Notes under the pieces: model-generated
The model's database searches: none
The model's input: only the letters and a program-made list of their open reading frames with translations
Told to the model about the DNA's origin: nothing
Position numbers and translations under genes: made by a program
In this document: positions 53,843 to 63,490 of the stretch, in pieces
How positions within the stretch are numbered: the first letter of the stretch is position 1
Layout of the letters: each line of letters begins with the position of its first letter
Assembly: GCA_016618085.1 (NCBI GenBank)
Contig: JABLTG010000042.1
Coordinates: 52,749 to 116,748 of the forward strand
Reading direction: 5' to 3'
Source: Neovahlkampfia damariscottae
Taxonomy: Eukaryota > Heterolobosea > Selenaionea > Neovahlkampfiida > Neovahlkampfiidae
Length of the DNA stretch: 64,000 nt

Positions 53843-56800
53843 TCAATAAATATTTTGAATTTTATTTATTGGATAAATTTGTTTCGAAAATTTTAAATTA
53901 ATTTTTCCATTTTTTGAAAGAATTTGGTTCAGCGAATCAATTAAATCATTATTTGAGATATTATTCATAATAAAATTTAAAACTTCTTCATTTGATTGAC
54001 CAAAATCTTTGAAAAACCAACGGAACAAAATGTCTAAAACGACTGTTCTTTTTTTTGAATTGATTCTAAGTTCGTTGTTTAAATAATTGCAAGTAATAGA
54101 ATTCAATTCTTTTTCAAATGAATTCAAAGAATAAAATTTAAATTTAAATTCTGATTTTGTTCCTGAAATTAAACAAAAATGTATTTTTGGTATTTTCTTT
54201 GTTAAAATAAAATCAATTCTTTTATCTTTATTTGAGAAATAAAAATTCTTATTTGAGTCAGGTATTGGTGAATTTGATCTTAAAATACCATGTTTTAAAT
54301 CATTTAAAGAATAAATTAAACCACCAATATTATATTTATAATCATTTAAAAATCTTAATCTTTCAAATGAATTGTTAATAGATTGACCAGTAATAATAAA
54401 AATATGAAGTAATAATGAATTATAAATGTTAATAAAAATGCATAATCTTTCATTTTCATTTAAACTATCAATACTTATCTAAATTTTAATTGGTTAAAAA
54501 AATCGACATACTGATTGAAATTCTATTGTAAAATTCAAATACTCTTTAAATTCCTGAGAGTGTTCAATATTTTCAGAATCTTTTAAAAATTTAAATTCTA
54601 ATGATTTAATTTTTTTTTCAAATTGTTTTTGAAAATGAATGATTGATGTTATTTGATTACCCATATATTTTTTATTTGAATTTAATATTTTAATATCATC
54701 ATCTAAATTAAATTTATAAATTGAATTATCTAATATCATTGATTCTTTATTAAATATATGATGTAAATAAGATTCATTGATGAACTGTTCTCCAATTTCA
54801 TTTATTTCTTTTGAATCTAAATTTGGATAATTATTCATCATCCATTCATTAAATGATGACCCTTTGAAACATTTTTCATATTTTTGAAATTTATGAAAAT
54901 AATTACCAAATCCTTTAATTCCATTTTTTGAGTTTTTCATTTTCATTTGAATTAAATTTAATAACTCAGATTCTTCTTTAATATTCAAATAAGAAAATAT
55001 TGGTCCTGTTATTTCTGTTGATTTTAAAATTGATTTTTGTTCAAATTCAAATATTTCTTTTTCCATTTCAAAATAAAAATCTGTTTCACTAAATATTTCA
55101 TGAACAATTTCAAAAAAATTTAAAATTAAATTTCCAATTGAATCAAACATTGTCAGTTCAATTTTATTATTTTTTAATAAAAAATCAACTTTCTTTAATG
55201 AATCAATCATATTTGTTGTATCTTCCTCTTTGATTGTTGATTCTGATTTGGAATTCATTTCAATAAGTAATAATTGTTTAACAAATATTTCATTATAAAC
55301 AAAATTATTTGAAATTACATTAATTATTTCATTTAACCTTAAATTATCATCATTAATTGTATCATTTGGACTTGATTCATCATCATCTTCTTCTATTTTA
55401 TTAATATATTCATTGTGACTATTTGAATCAATAAATGAATAATATTCCTTCATAAAATCAATTAACAATAAATTTGAATTTTGATCTGATTTTGAATTCA
55501 AATATTTTGTAAAGTATTTTCTTCCAATTTCACTTCGTAAAGTTGTTTCAATTTCATTTTCATTATAATCTTCCATTAATTCATCAAAATCTGTCATTGA
55601 ATTCATAATTACAAATTCATTTTCACTTAATAAATCATAATCTGATGTTAATGAAGACAATGACATTTTTGGACTTCCATGAGTTGAACTATAACCACCA
55701 CCTACTCTTGGACTACCATTAGTTCTTGGTGTTGAATTAGTTGAATTCAATTCTCTTGGGGTTGAATTTAATGATACATTCTTTGGAGTTGAATTATTAA
55801 AATTAAGACTATCTTTTCTTTTTTTTTGAAGTAATGCTTCCTCTCTTAAAGGTAAGAAATCAACAACTTCATTATCTAAATTTCCTAAATTTACATAATA
55901 ATCAGAAGAAATAAATCTTGAATAAGAATCATTGGATAATTCATGATACACTTTTTTTCTAATTGGATTAAATAATGATTCAAATGATTCATCCAACATC
56001 CAAACATCTTGAATGTATTTTTGATTTTTAATTTTTTCAAATAAATTATTCTTTAAATTTCCTGAAATATTAATTTCTTTTTTTGAATTATTTTCTAAAT
56101 ATGTGTCAATTAAATAAAACAATTTTTCAATATATTCACGGTCAGTGTGTTTAACTAAAGTGAATTCATCAATTTCTTTCAAAAACTCCCTTTTGAAAAA
56201 AATAAGAATAGAATTGAATACATACCATGGTTCAAGGTTGAATTCGGAACTTAAAAAGCTTTCAAATGCTACTTTTGTCTTCGAGTCATACTTTATGGCT
56301 TCAAATAATGAAGAATTAGCAACTTTCATGTTTTTATATTTTTTTTCTAAAATTTCTTGAGGATCCAATTCAGAAAGAGATGAATCTGATGCCGAATCAG
56401 GATTTGAATTCTTTCTTCCAGAAAATATCATTAATTTTGATTTATGAAATTCTTTTTTCGAGCTGAAATTTTTCGTATCTTGTTTTACTTTTTCTCCAAC
56501 GTTTTTGGCAAAATCAAAAAATTTTGGTTTCGCTATAAGTTGTTCTGATTTTGATTCTTCTGTTTCTTCTGTTTCTTCAGTTTCAGTTTCTTCTTCTATT
56601 TCAACTGCTTCAATTTTTTTTGGTTTGAAAGTCAAGCGAAATCGTTCATAATGAACTTTACAGAATAATTCATCATTATGCACATGATAATTTGAAGTAT
56701 TCAATTTAGTACCACATTTTGAACATTCTAAAGATTAATCGGAAAAGAAATTGTCAAACTTAGGCACCAATTATGAAATATCATTTCATTTATTGTTATT

Positions 56801-56886
56801 TTTTCCATTGTATATACAGTTTTATTACATTTGCAACATTTTTCTTTCACTTGTTTAAAGATTGAGAATAAGTTGCTTTTTTTCAT
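53843..56886 (-). CDS. LIM-RGS-DEP-DUF547 multidomain protein
   Basis: About 990 aa over three exons. LIM domain: CCKC...HNWC-LK-CSKC...CKVHYERF, closed by the intron at about 56706-56737. An Arg/Ser-rich linker with NSTPR and NGSPR follows. The RGS region (LFEAIKYDSKTKVAFESFLSSEF to DSYSRFISSDYY) would inactivate G-alpha. A second partial RGS-like segment (LRSEIGRKYFTKYLN) lies after it. A DEP domain follows (KCFKGSSFNEWMMNNY, then EQFINESYLHHIF). Past an intron near 54481-54511 the last exon has the DUF547 pattern: NIYNSLLLHIFIITG, YNIGGLIYSLNDLKHGILR. This combination is unusual. It ends 3 bp from the RluA gene. Confidence 0.78.
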
Positions 56887-57250
56887 TTTGTGCAACGTTT
56901 GGCACCAAATGTGGTCAAGAGATTTTTTATTTTGGCCAATCACACAGAATTGTATAAAATGAGCGAAACAATTTTTATTTTCCGACATTCCTTAAATCAG
57001 TCCATATAATTACTTCCTTTTCAGTATCCAAAATAAATAATTTTGATATTTTATTGACTGATTAATTCAGATGGAAGATTTGTGAAATTTGTATTTCATG
57101 AATGATTTCTTTTCACAACCTATCTCATGAGATTTATCCTGAGGATTTGAATTCTAATCAAAAAGTTCAAAAAACATCAACCAAACTTAAATAATTTGCT
57201 GGTTGGTGGAAAATAAATGACCAATCACCTTTTTTAACAACAAGGAAAAA
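56887..57250. other. Divergent intergenic region, nothing else recognised
   Basis: A 364-bp gap between start codons, about twice the usual divergent spacing here. It has a CCAATC at about 56936 and CCAATCACC at about 57221, plausible promoter boxes for the two genes. An ATG at 56988 is in frame with the LIM exon but lies upstream of the CCAAT box, so it is not used as the start. No RNA gene signature was found. Confidence 0.4.
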
Positions 57251-58083
57251 ATGAAGCAACTGAAAAATCATTTTTTAAAACAGATTTCAAGAAGTTATTC
57301 ATTGCTAAAGGGATCAAAATATGGTTTAGTCTTACAATACGAAAAATTTCTCGCAACACCAACCGAAGAAAATGAAATGACAATTGAATTTATGAAGGAT
57401 TTAAAGTATCCTTTTATAATTTATTTTGAAAATGAATCAATATTATCAAAATCAAAATTAATTTCTAAATTTAAAGAACAATATCCGTTGAGTGCAAAAA
57501 AAATAATAGATAATGAAATAATTTCTCAAGAAGAGTATTTCTTTTTTTTCAAATTTAATATATTCAAAGTGCTATTACTAGTATTATAAATGAATTTGAT
57601 TCAACTTTAATTTGTGGTGATTCTTTTGACAAAAATGAATCAGCTGAATACTTAGAAACAACCAAGAAAGAAGAATTTGATTCAGTTATATTCTTAAATC
57701 CAAAAGAAGAAAATTTTGAAAAATTGAATGAAATAATGAAAAAGAATCCAAAAATTCAAATATTTTCATGTAAAAATTTAGAATTATTTGAGAAATATAA
57801 ACAATTCCTTTCTTCAAAAAATGAAAATTCAAATATTCATGCCAGAGTGATCAATGAAAATTTATTGATTGAATTATTAATTAAACATAGAATTCAAGAA
57901 ATGAATACTAAACAACCATTACAAAAAATATATTTTATTTCTGATTCTCAAATATTCAAAGATAGACCAGATAACTTTATCAATGTTGTAATCAATCAAA
58001 AATCTGGAATTAAAAGTTTAAAGTCATTCATGATGTCTTTAATTTCACTTTCACAAGAAGAAAAAAAAATATTATCACAATAA
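57251..58083 (+). CDS. Hypothetical protein, possible mitochondrial presequence
   Basis: Two exons joined across the intron 57533-57567 (approx.), giving about 265 aa. The N-terminus (MKQLKNHFLKQISRSYSLLKG) is basic and amphipathic, like a mitochondrial presequence. The body alternates short hydrophobic strands and helices (STLICGDSF, DSVIFLNP, IQIFSCKN, KIYFISDSQIF), a Rossmann-like alternation, but no nucleotide motif appears. No family is recognised. CCAATCACC lies about 30 nt upstream. Confidence 0.5.
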
Positions 58084-58104
58084 GAATCTAAATTTTATTT
58101 TTTT

Positions 58105-58773
58105 TTAAATTTTTTCAAATGAATGTCCTTTTTCTATAAATCCTGATTCTTTTCTGTTTTTTAGTATTTTGTTAATTAGAGTTGTGAATGGTGTTTCAAC
58201 GTCTTTGAATTGTTCTGAACTTGTTTCAAAGTAAGGTGTTTTAAAAAATTTATCACTGATGGTTCCCAAACTTTTTGACATTCTAACTTCGTTTGTTACT
58301 TTATCTGATTTATTTCCAACTAAAATATAGTGCATGGGAATATCCTTATCATGAAAAGTAGTAATATTCTTAATAATCTTGTTCACTTCAGTATAACAAT
58401 TTGTGAGATCAGATGCATCAACTAATACTAAGTATCCTTCTGATTTTGAAATCATTTGTGGATGAAAAGCTTGTTTGCGATAATCATCTGAAGTTATTTC
58501 AAATACAGTACATGGAATATTAAGATTTTTAACTGTTCCATCTGTTATTACAGTTTCTTGTCCTTCTTCATAATTTTTTGTTTCATCATAAAAACAATCT
58601 TCGGTTCTATGAAGAAAAAGTTGAGCTTTGATGAACGTTGTCTTTCCAGATGATTCTGTGCCTAAAATAGATATGTATATCGGATCATCCATGTAACGTT
58701 TTATTTGTTGTTCACTTGGATCCAGTAATTCCAAAAATTCATCATTTTTTAAACTTTCTGACGACAAAAACAT
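58105..58773 (-). CDS. Divergent Ras-like GTPase
   Basis: A 222-aa protein. It has GTESSGKTTF (P-loop) and VGNKSDK (G4). The switch II DxxGQ motif is lost and reads FEITSDDYRKQ. There is no C-terminal Cys, so it is not prenylated; it ends KGHSFEKI. About 25 N-terminal residues precede the G domain. Loss of the DTAGQ Gln suggests slow or absent GTP hydrolysis. It could be a Rab-like, Ras-like or Rag-related protein; placement is uncertain. Confidence 0.65.
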   Translation of the reverse strand: MFLSSESLKNDEFLELLDPSEQQIKRYMDDPIYISILGTESSGKTTFIKAQLFLHRTEDCFYDETKNYEEGQETVITDGTVKNLNIPCTVFEITSDDYRKQAFHPQMISKSEGYLVLVDASDLTNCYTEVNKIIKNITTFHDKDIPMHYILVGNKSDKVTNEVRMSKSLGTISDKFFKTPYFETSSEQFKDVETPFTTLINKILKNRKESGFIEKGHSFEKI

Positions 58774-58947
58774 TTGTTGTGTGATCTGATTGGTTTACGT
58801 TTGACAAACTGAAGTACATGTATTGAAGGACAAAATTATTTTTGATTCTACATTTCTAAAAACAGAGAATATTTATTTTCGGTTGAAATAAATGTCAATT
58901 GACCAATTAACTTTATCAACTGACAAATCAAAAAAAAAAACCACACA

Positions 58948-59511
58948 ATGGTAGAATTCGGAGAAGGAAATCATTTTTCATTAAACAAAAAAATTGAACG
59001 TAAACCACACCCTAAAATGCCTGGATATGGACTTTTTGCTGTAGAACCTATAAAAACAGGAGAAGTTGTTTGGAGTGATAGTACAGAATATGCTTTAGTA
59101 GATTTTGAAACAATGAAAACATGGCCAAAAGAAAAATATGATGAATTTGTTCATTTTGCATATCAAGTTTCAGAAACACAACTCTTAGGACCTGTTTATA
59201 AAGATGGAAAATTAACACAAGACGATGATGCATCAAATTACATGAATCATTGTTGTGATGGAAATGCGTGGTATACAGACTTTAACACTATGACTGCAAG
59301 AATCGATATTGAAGTTGGTGACGAAGTTACATACGATTATGTTTTAAGTGAAATGAACCCTACAAAAGGAATCGATAATTGTTGTTGTGGAGCAAAATGT
59401 TGTCGTGGAAAATACACAGAAAATGATTGGAAAAGAAAAAGTCTTCAAGAAAAATATAAAGATCACTTTGTTCCTTATTTAAATGAAATTATAAAAAAAT
59501 TAGAACAATAA
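58948..59511 (+). CDS. SET-domain methyltransferase
   Basis: A 187-aa lysine methyltransferase with little besides the SET domain. Motifs: GYGLFAVEPIKTGEVVW (start of SET), SNYMNHCCDGNAWY (NHxCxxN-like SAM site), GDEVTYDY (catalytic Tyr), and a post-SET CCCGAKCCRG with several cysteines. The protein lacks pre-SET or other targeting domains. It could methylate a protein other than histone. ATG follows a CCAATTAAC box at about 58900. Confidence 0.82.
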   Translation: MVEFGEGNHFSLNKKIERKPHPKMPGYGLFAVEPIKTGEVVWSDSTEYALVDFETMKTWPKEKYDEFVHFAYQVSETQLLGPVYKDGKLTQDDDASNYMNHCCDGNAWYTDFNTMTARIDIEVGDEVTYDYVLSEMNPTKGIDNCCCGAKCCRGKYTENDWKRKSLQEKYKDHFVPYLNEIIKKLEQ

Positions 59512-59613
59512 ATTTGATTATTCAAACTTTAAACGATATACTTTTCATTTTTGACCGAAAATGCTTTGATTTTGGCTTGATTCAATCGAAAAAAAAATTG
59601 ACGAATTAGAATA

Positions 59614-59982
59614 ATGGAGATTGAGACTTACGAGGTGAGTCATTCATCAGAAAAAATCGAAAAATGGGAAATATTAGAACTACAAGGAAGGTTGGAATCT
59701 TCAGATACCAAAAATTCACAACAACTTGGTCATTTATTGATGAACGAAAACAAATGTGAATTAATCATTTCCAATAAATTGTTGGATGGAGAAAAAAAAG
59801 AAAAATTGAAAAAACCACTTGTATGTTTAAAAAAAATAGATGGAAAATATGTTATTCAATCCGTTGTTGAAGAAAAAATAGTTTTTAAAAAGAGACCACA
59901 ACCATTATCACCAAAAACTTTGGAAGAAAAAGTAGAAAAAATAGAAAAAGAAGATTTAGAAGCGAAAGAAATTAAATTTTAA
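59614..59982 (+). CDS. CTF8: Ctf8, subunit of the Ctf18 replication factor C clamp loader
   Basis: A 122-aa protein. KWEILELQGRLES, GHLLM, LKKPLVCLKKI and KIVFKKRPQPLSP match the compact Ctf8 fold. Ctf8 joins Ctf18 and Dcc1 in an alternative clamp loader for sister-chromatid cohesion. Length agrees with the family (about 120-135). It is single-exon. Confidence 0.82.
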   Translation: MEIETYEVSHSSEKIEKWEILELQGRLESSDTKNSQQLGHLLMNENKCELIISNKLLDGEKKEKLKKPLVCLKKIDGKYVIQSVVEEKIVFKKRPQPLSPKTLEEKVEKIEKEDLEAKEIKF

Positions 59983-60049
59983 ATAAAAAAAATTCAACCA
60001 ATAGCATTGTTTTTTTTTTTTTTTTTTTACAACTTGTGGACAACAAAGA

Positions 60050-61144
60050 ATGGATGAAAATATAAAACCATCAAAATTCAATTTTAGAGACAAAAATAGA
60101 AATATTAGTACTGATGGATTCATTTGCGAAAATATTAAAAACGAAATTGGACTTATAAGAACTGACTTTTCCATACAACCATTTGGTTATTTTTATTTTG
60201 AAATTGAAATATTAGAATATGAAAATAATAAAAGTAAAGTATCTGTAGGATGTTGTTTAAAATCAAATATTACTTCATCTTTACCAGGATTTGATAAGAA
60301 TTCATTTGGATACAAAAGTACAGATGGAAATAAATTATCAGATTCAATGAATGGAGAGATATATGGTTCATCCTATGAAGAAGGTGACACAGTCGGTGTA
60401 TTTTTAAATTTTATAACGAATTCAATTTTCTTTACAAAAAATGGAGTCGCTTTTCGAGACGCATTTTTTGGAATTTCAAAATTAAATTTATTTCCATCTG
60501 TTGGTTTATATAACGCAAAAATAAAAGGAAATTTTGGAAAAGAAAAATTTAAATTTGATATTGAACCAATATTAAGTGAATCAAAATTATTTGTTCATAA
60601 ATCAATTGAAAAAGAAAATATTTCAATTTCTGAAATTAATTATAAAGAAATTATTTTAGAATATTTATATAAAAATGGATATTTGAATACATGTGAAGTA
60701 TTAGGTAAAAAGTATGAAAATGATTTTAGAAAAGGTATTTTAGAATCAATTTTAAATGGAAATTACAATGAATCTATTAATTTAATTGAAAAATATTATC
60801 CTTTTTTATTAGATAAATTATTATTTCCTTTAAAATCTCAAATTTTTATTGAAATGAAAAAAGATGAAGATTCTTTGTCTTTTGCAAAAAAAGAATTATC
60901 AAAATATTTAAACACAAAATATGAAAAAGATTTAATGAAAATATTTTCTTTAATTTCTTTAAATCCATTATGTCAAATAAATGAATCAATTGAAATTCAA
61001 AGATTAAATTTATCAAATTTAGTAAATAAAACAATATTGGAAAATGAAAAAATTGAAGAAAAATCAAAATTATCAAAAATGTTAAAACATTTAAAATTAA
61101 TTTCATCTTTAAACTTTGATTTAGATATTACTGATGTTGATTAA
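60050..61144 (+). CDS. RanBPM-like (RANBP9/10) SPRY-LisH-CTLH-CRA protein
   Basis: Scaffold of the GID/CTLH E3 ubiquitin ligase complex. The SPRY domain runs from about residue 20 to 170 (GYFYFEIEI, VSVGCCLKS, FGYKSTDG, GDTVGVFLNF, FFTKNGVAF). After a short linker come LisH (YKEIILEYLYKNGYLNTCEVLGKK), CTLH (RKGILESILNGNYNESINLIEKYYP), and CRA. These match RanBPM order. The gene is single-exon. It overlaps the reading start of the next gene region without a large gap. Confidence 0.88.
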   Translation: MDENIKPSKFNFRDKNRNISTDGFICENIKNEIGLIRTDFSIQPFGYFYFEIEILEYENNKSKVSVGCCLKSNITSSLPGFDKNSFGYKSTDGNKLSDSMNGEIYGSSYEEGDTVGVFLNFITNSIFFTKNGVAFRDAFFGISKLNLFPSVGLYNAKIKGNFGKEKFKFDIEPILSESKLFVHKSIEKENISISEINYKEIILEYLYKNGYLNTCEVLGKKYENDFRKGILESILNGNYNESINLIEKYYPFLLDKLLFPLKSQIFIEMKKDEDSLSFAKKELSKYLNTKYEKDLMKIFSLISLNPLCQINESIEIQRLNLSNLVNKTILENEKIEEKSKLSKMLKHLKLISSLNFDLDITDVD

Positions 61145-61217
61145 AGTTCATTTATATTTTTTAGTTTTAGAACCTTCTATTGAAACACCAACCAATCAAA
61201 TCGTCAAATATTTCTCC

Positions 61218-62663
61218 ATGAAGTTTTTCAGTTTGCTCATCCTCGCTTTACTCTCTGTCGTTTTATGCAAAGAAGCCACCTATTCATTCTTTTCAGTTAA
61301 TATTGATAAAATTGGTTCACAAAAATTACAAGAGTTAAAATCATTCTTCAAAACTGAACCTTCGTTCACCATTGAACTTGATTCAAAACTTTTAATTCAC
61401 TCAAAACATGTCGACTTTGTTAAAAAAGTTTCAAAATTACCAGCTATTGAATATGAACTCTTAAGATCAAACGTTGTTTCACCAAGAATTTCAATTTTGA
61501 ATCACGTTCATTATTCAGAATTTTTAACATTGGAAAATGTTGATGTCTTATTATCAGGTTCAGGTTATGCTGTTTTAAATTCAAAATCTGAAAAAATGGC
61601 GAGTGCACTCTCAAAAAAAGAAAACTTTGTTCCTTTTGAATCAAATATGATTTTAGGTTTGACAAAGATAGATTGACTAAAAATTTGATAGTTAGACAAT
61701 CTGAAAACGAAAATTTAGTCTTCTCTGAAAAAGTGAATGACAAAGTTAAAAAAATGGTTTTTTTTTTTTATTTAACAAAGATGTAGGTTTCAAAAGTTAA
61801 AGAAGATAGATGGTTTAAAAAAGTTGAAGAATTATGTAAATTCAATAGATACTCATACAATGAACAAATTATTAAAGCTCAAGAATATGTAATTGAGAAA
61901 CTTAAAAAAATTGGAAAATTCAACGTTACAATTGAAAATTATCTGAGAGGATCAACAAAAGTGTGGAATATTCTCGCAGAACTTAAAGGAACTGAAAAAC
62001 CTGATGATATTTATATTGTTGCTGGACATATTGATTCTACTTCTAATTCTCCATCTACAGCGGCTCCTGGAGCTGTTGATGATGCAAGTGGATCTGCTTC
62101 AGTATTAGAAATTGCGAAAATCTTTGCTAAATATCCACCAAAACATACAATGCATTTCATGTAAACAACTTTTTTTTGTTAAATTTAATTTAGGTGGTAT
62201 TCATTTGAAGAACAAGGACTTATCGGTTCAACCTACTCAGCTGAAGCTTTAGTAAAAAGAGGTGACAAAGAAAAAGTTAAATTAATGTTACAACATGACA
62301 TGACTGGATTCAAAGTTGCATCAAATCCTTTGAAAGTGTTAATTGAAACTGATAGAAAATATGAAAGTATTGTTAAAGTATTTCAAGAGTCAGCACAAAA
62401 ATATTGTGATGGTCTTCAAACAGCTGTTAGTTATCGTCCTTTTGGATCAGATCATGGTTTGAAACAAATTCTTTTCTAACTTTGTTTAAGTTCCATATAT
62501 TAGAAGAGGTATGCCAGGCTTTTTGACAATTGATAATGACTATTCACGTTATCCACATTACCATAGAACTACAGATTTACCACAATATGTTGTGAAGAAA
62601 ATGGGATTTGAAATTATAAAAATGAATGTAGCTGTTCTTGCAACATTAATGGGATACGAATAA
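61218..62663 (+). CDS. Secreted M28-family aminopeptidase
   Basis: Zinc exopeptidase that removes N-terminal residues. The ATG at 61218 opens a signal peptide (FFSLLILALLSVVLC). Five exons with short introns at about 61655-61690, 61755-61784, 62162-62192 and 62459-62489. Metal-site motifs: VAGHIDS (His, first metal), APGAVDDASGSA (bridging Asp), FEEQGLIGS (Glu, catalytic and metal), DMTGF and a final PHYHRTTD (His). A long N-terminal pro-region (about 110 aa) precedes the catalytic domain, usual for this family. Confidence 0.87.
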
Positions 62664-63210
62664 ATTCTGATTCTATCAAACAAAATTATTTATTCAACAT
62701 TGAATTTCTTGGGAATTATGTACAATTGTTTGAGAGTTTGTTCTTGGCTGCAAGTCGTATTTAATTTTTTTTTGGAGCGAATGATTTTCTGAAGCATCAA
62801 TTTCTGAAGCATCAAAGGGTCAAATGGTTTTAAAAAACGAAGTTTTTTGAAACTCACAAAAACAAAAAACGAAGATGAAAATCCTGTTCGACATACCATT
62901 GTTATGGGAACCACAAAATAAAATCTCTAAAAATTTTACATGGTAAAATTAAATCATTGGGTAATTAATTCTCCTAACCAATAAGCTGCGTTTGTCTTAC
63001 TTCTAAACGCCGCTGTTTGGAAAGAAACGAAGAAAGTAATACCTACTATAAAGTGCCAAGATGAAGAATGTTAAAAAACCTAGGAGGCAAACCGTATATA
63101 TATGGAAAAATCGTTTTTAGTTTAACCAATGAAAAGTGCACCAAATTCGGTTTTTTGTTCGTGGCATGAAAGGAATTTAGCTCAGCTCAATTTAAAAACA
63201 GCAACCACCA
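62664..63210. other. Intergenic region with a 15-bp tandem repeat
   Basis: A 547-bp gap. It holds two exact copies of TTTCTGAAGCATCAA (62786-62815). From about 62980 the sequence is less AT-rich than flanking DNA and has CCAATAAG at about 62981. No protein gene or tRNA is recognisable. It may belong to the mobile-element remnant that carries the Fanzor-like gene at the window's end. Confidence 0.4.
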
Positions 63211-63447
63211 ATGGTCATTCAGAAGTTCAAAAAAAGTTTTATCTTTGGAGAATGTTGGCAGTTACAGGAGAATTTTTTTGTTTTCAGTGCACAGCTTTTT
63301 AAAAAAACATTTTCAAATCAAAGAGTTTTAAGAACTTTAAACATAGAAAAATGGAAATTTTATTTGCCTACAAAAAAAAGAAATCCCGGAACAACCAAAT
63401 TTCGTAGACTGTGGAATGTTCCTGATGCACTTTGCAAATTGCATTAG
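63211..63447 (+). CDS. Small hypothetical open frame
   Basis: A 78-aa frame with no recognised family. It is basic and aromatic (RVLRTLNIEKWKFYLPTKKR) with a CCAATGG at its start. It lies between the M28 peptidase and the TnpB/Fanzor-like remnant. It may be a short gene, part of the element, or chance. Confidence 0.25.
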   Translation: MVIQKFKKSFIFGECWQLQENFFVFSAQLFKKTFSNQRVLRTLNIEKWKFYLPTKKRNPGTTKFRRLWNVPDALCKLH

Positions 63448-63490
63448 TGTCAATGCTGAATTCGAATTCTCACGGTGATATACCGCTATC

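Noticed and set aside
62690-62914. Minus-strand 74-aa frame
   Set aside because: Includes the 15-bp tandem repeat, has no family match and no CCAAT context.
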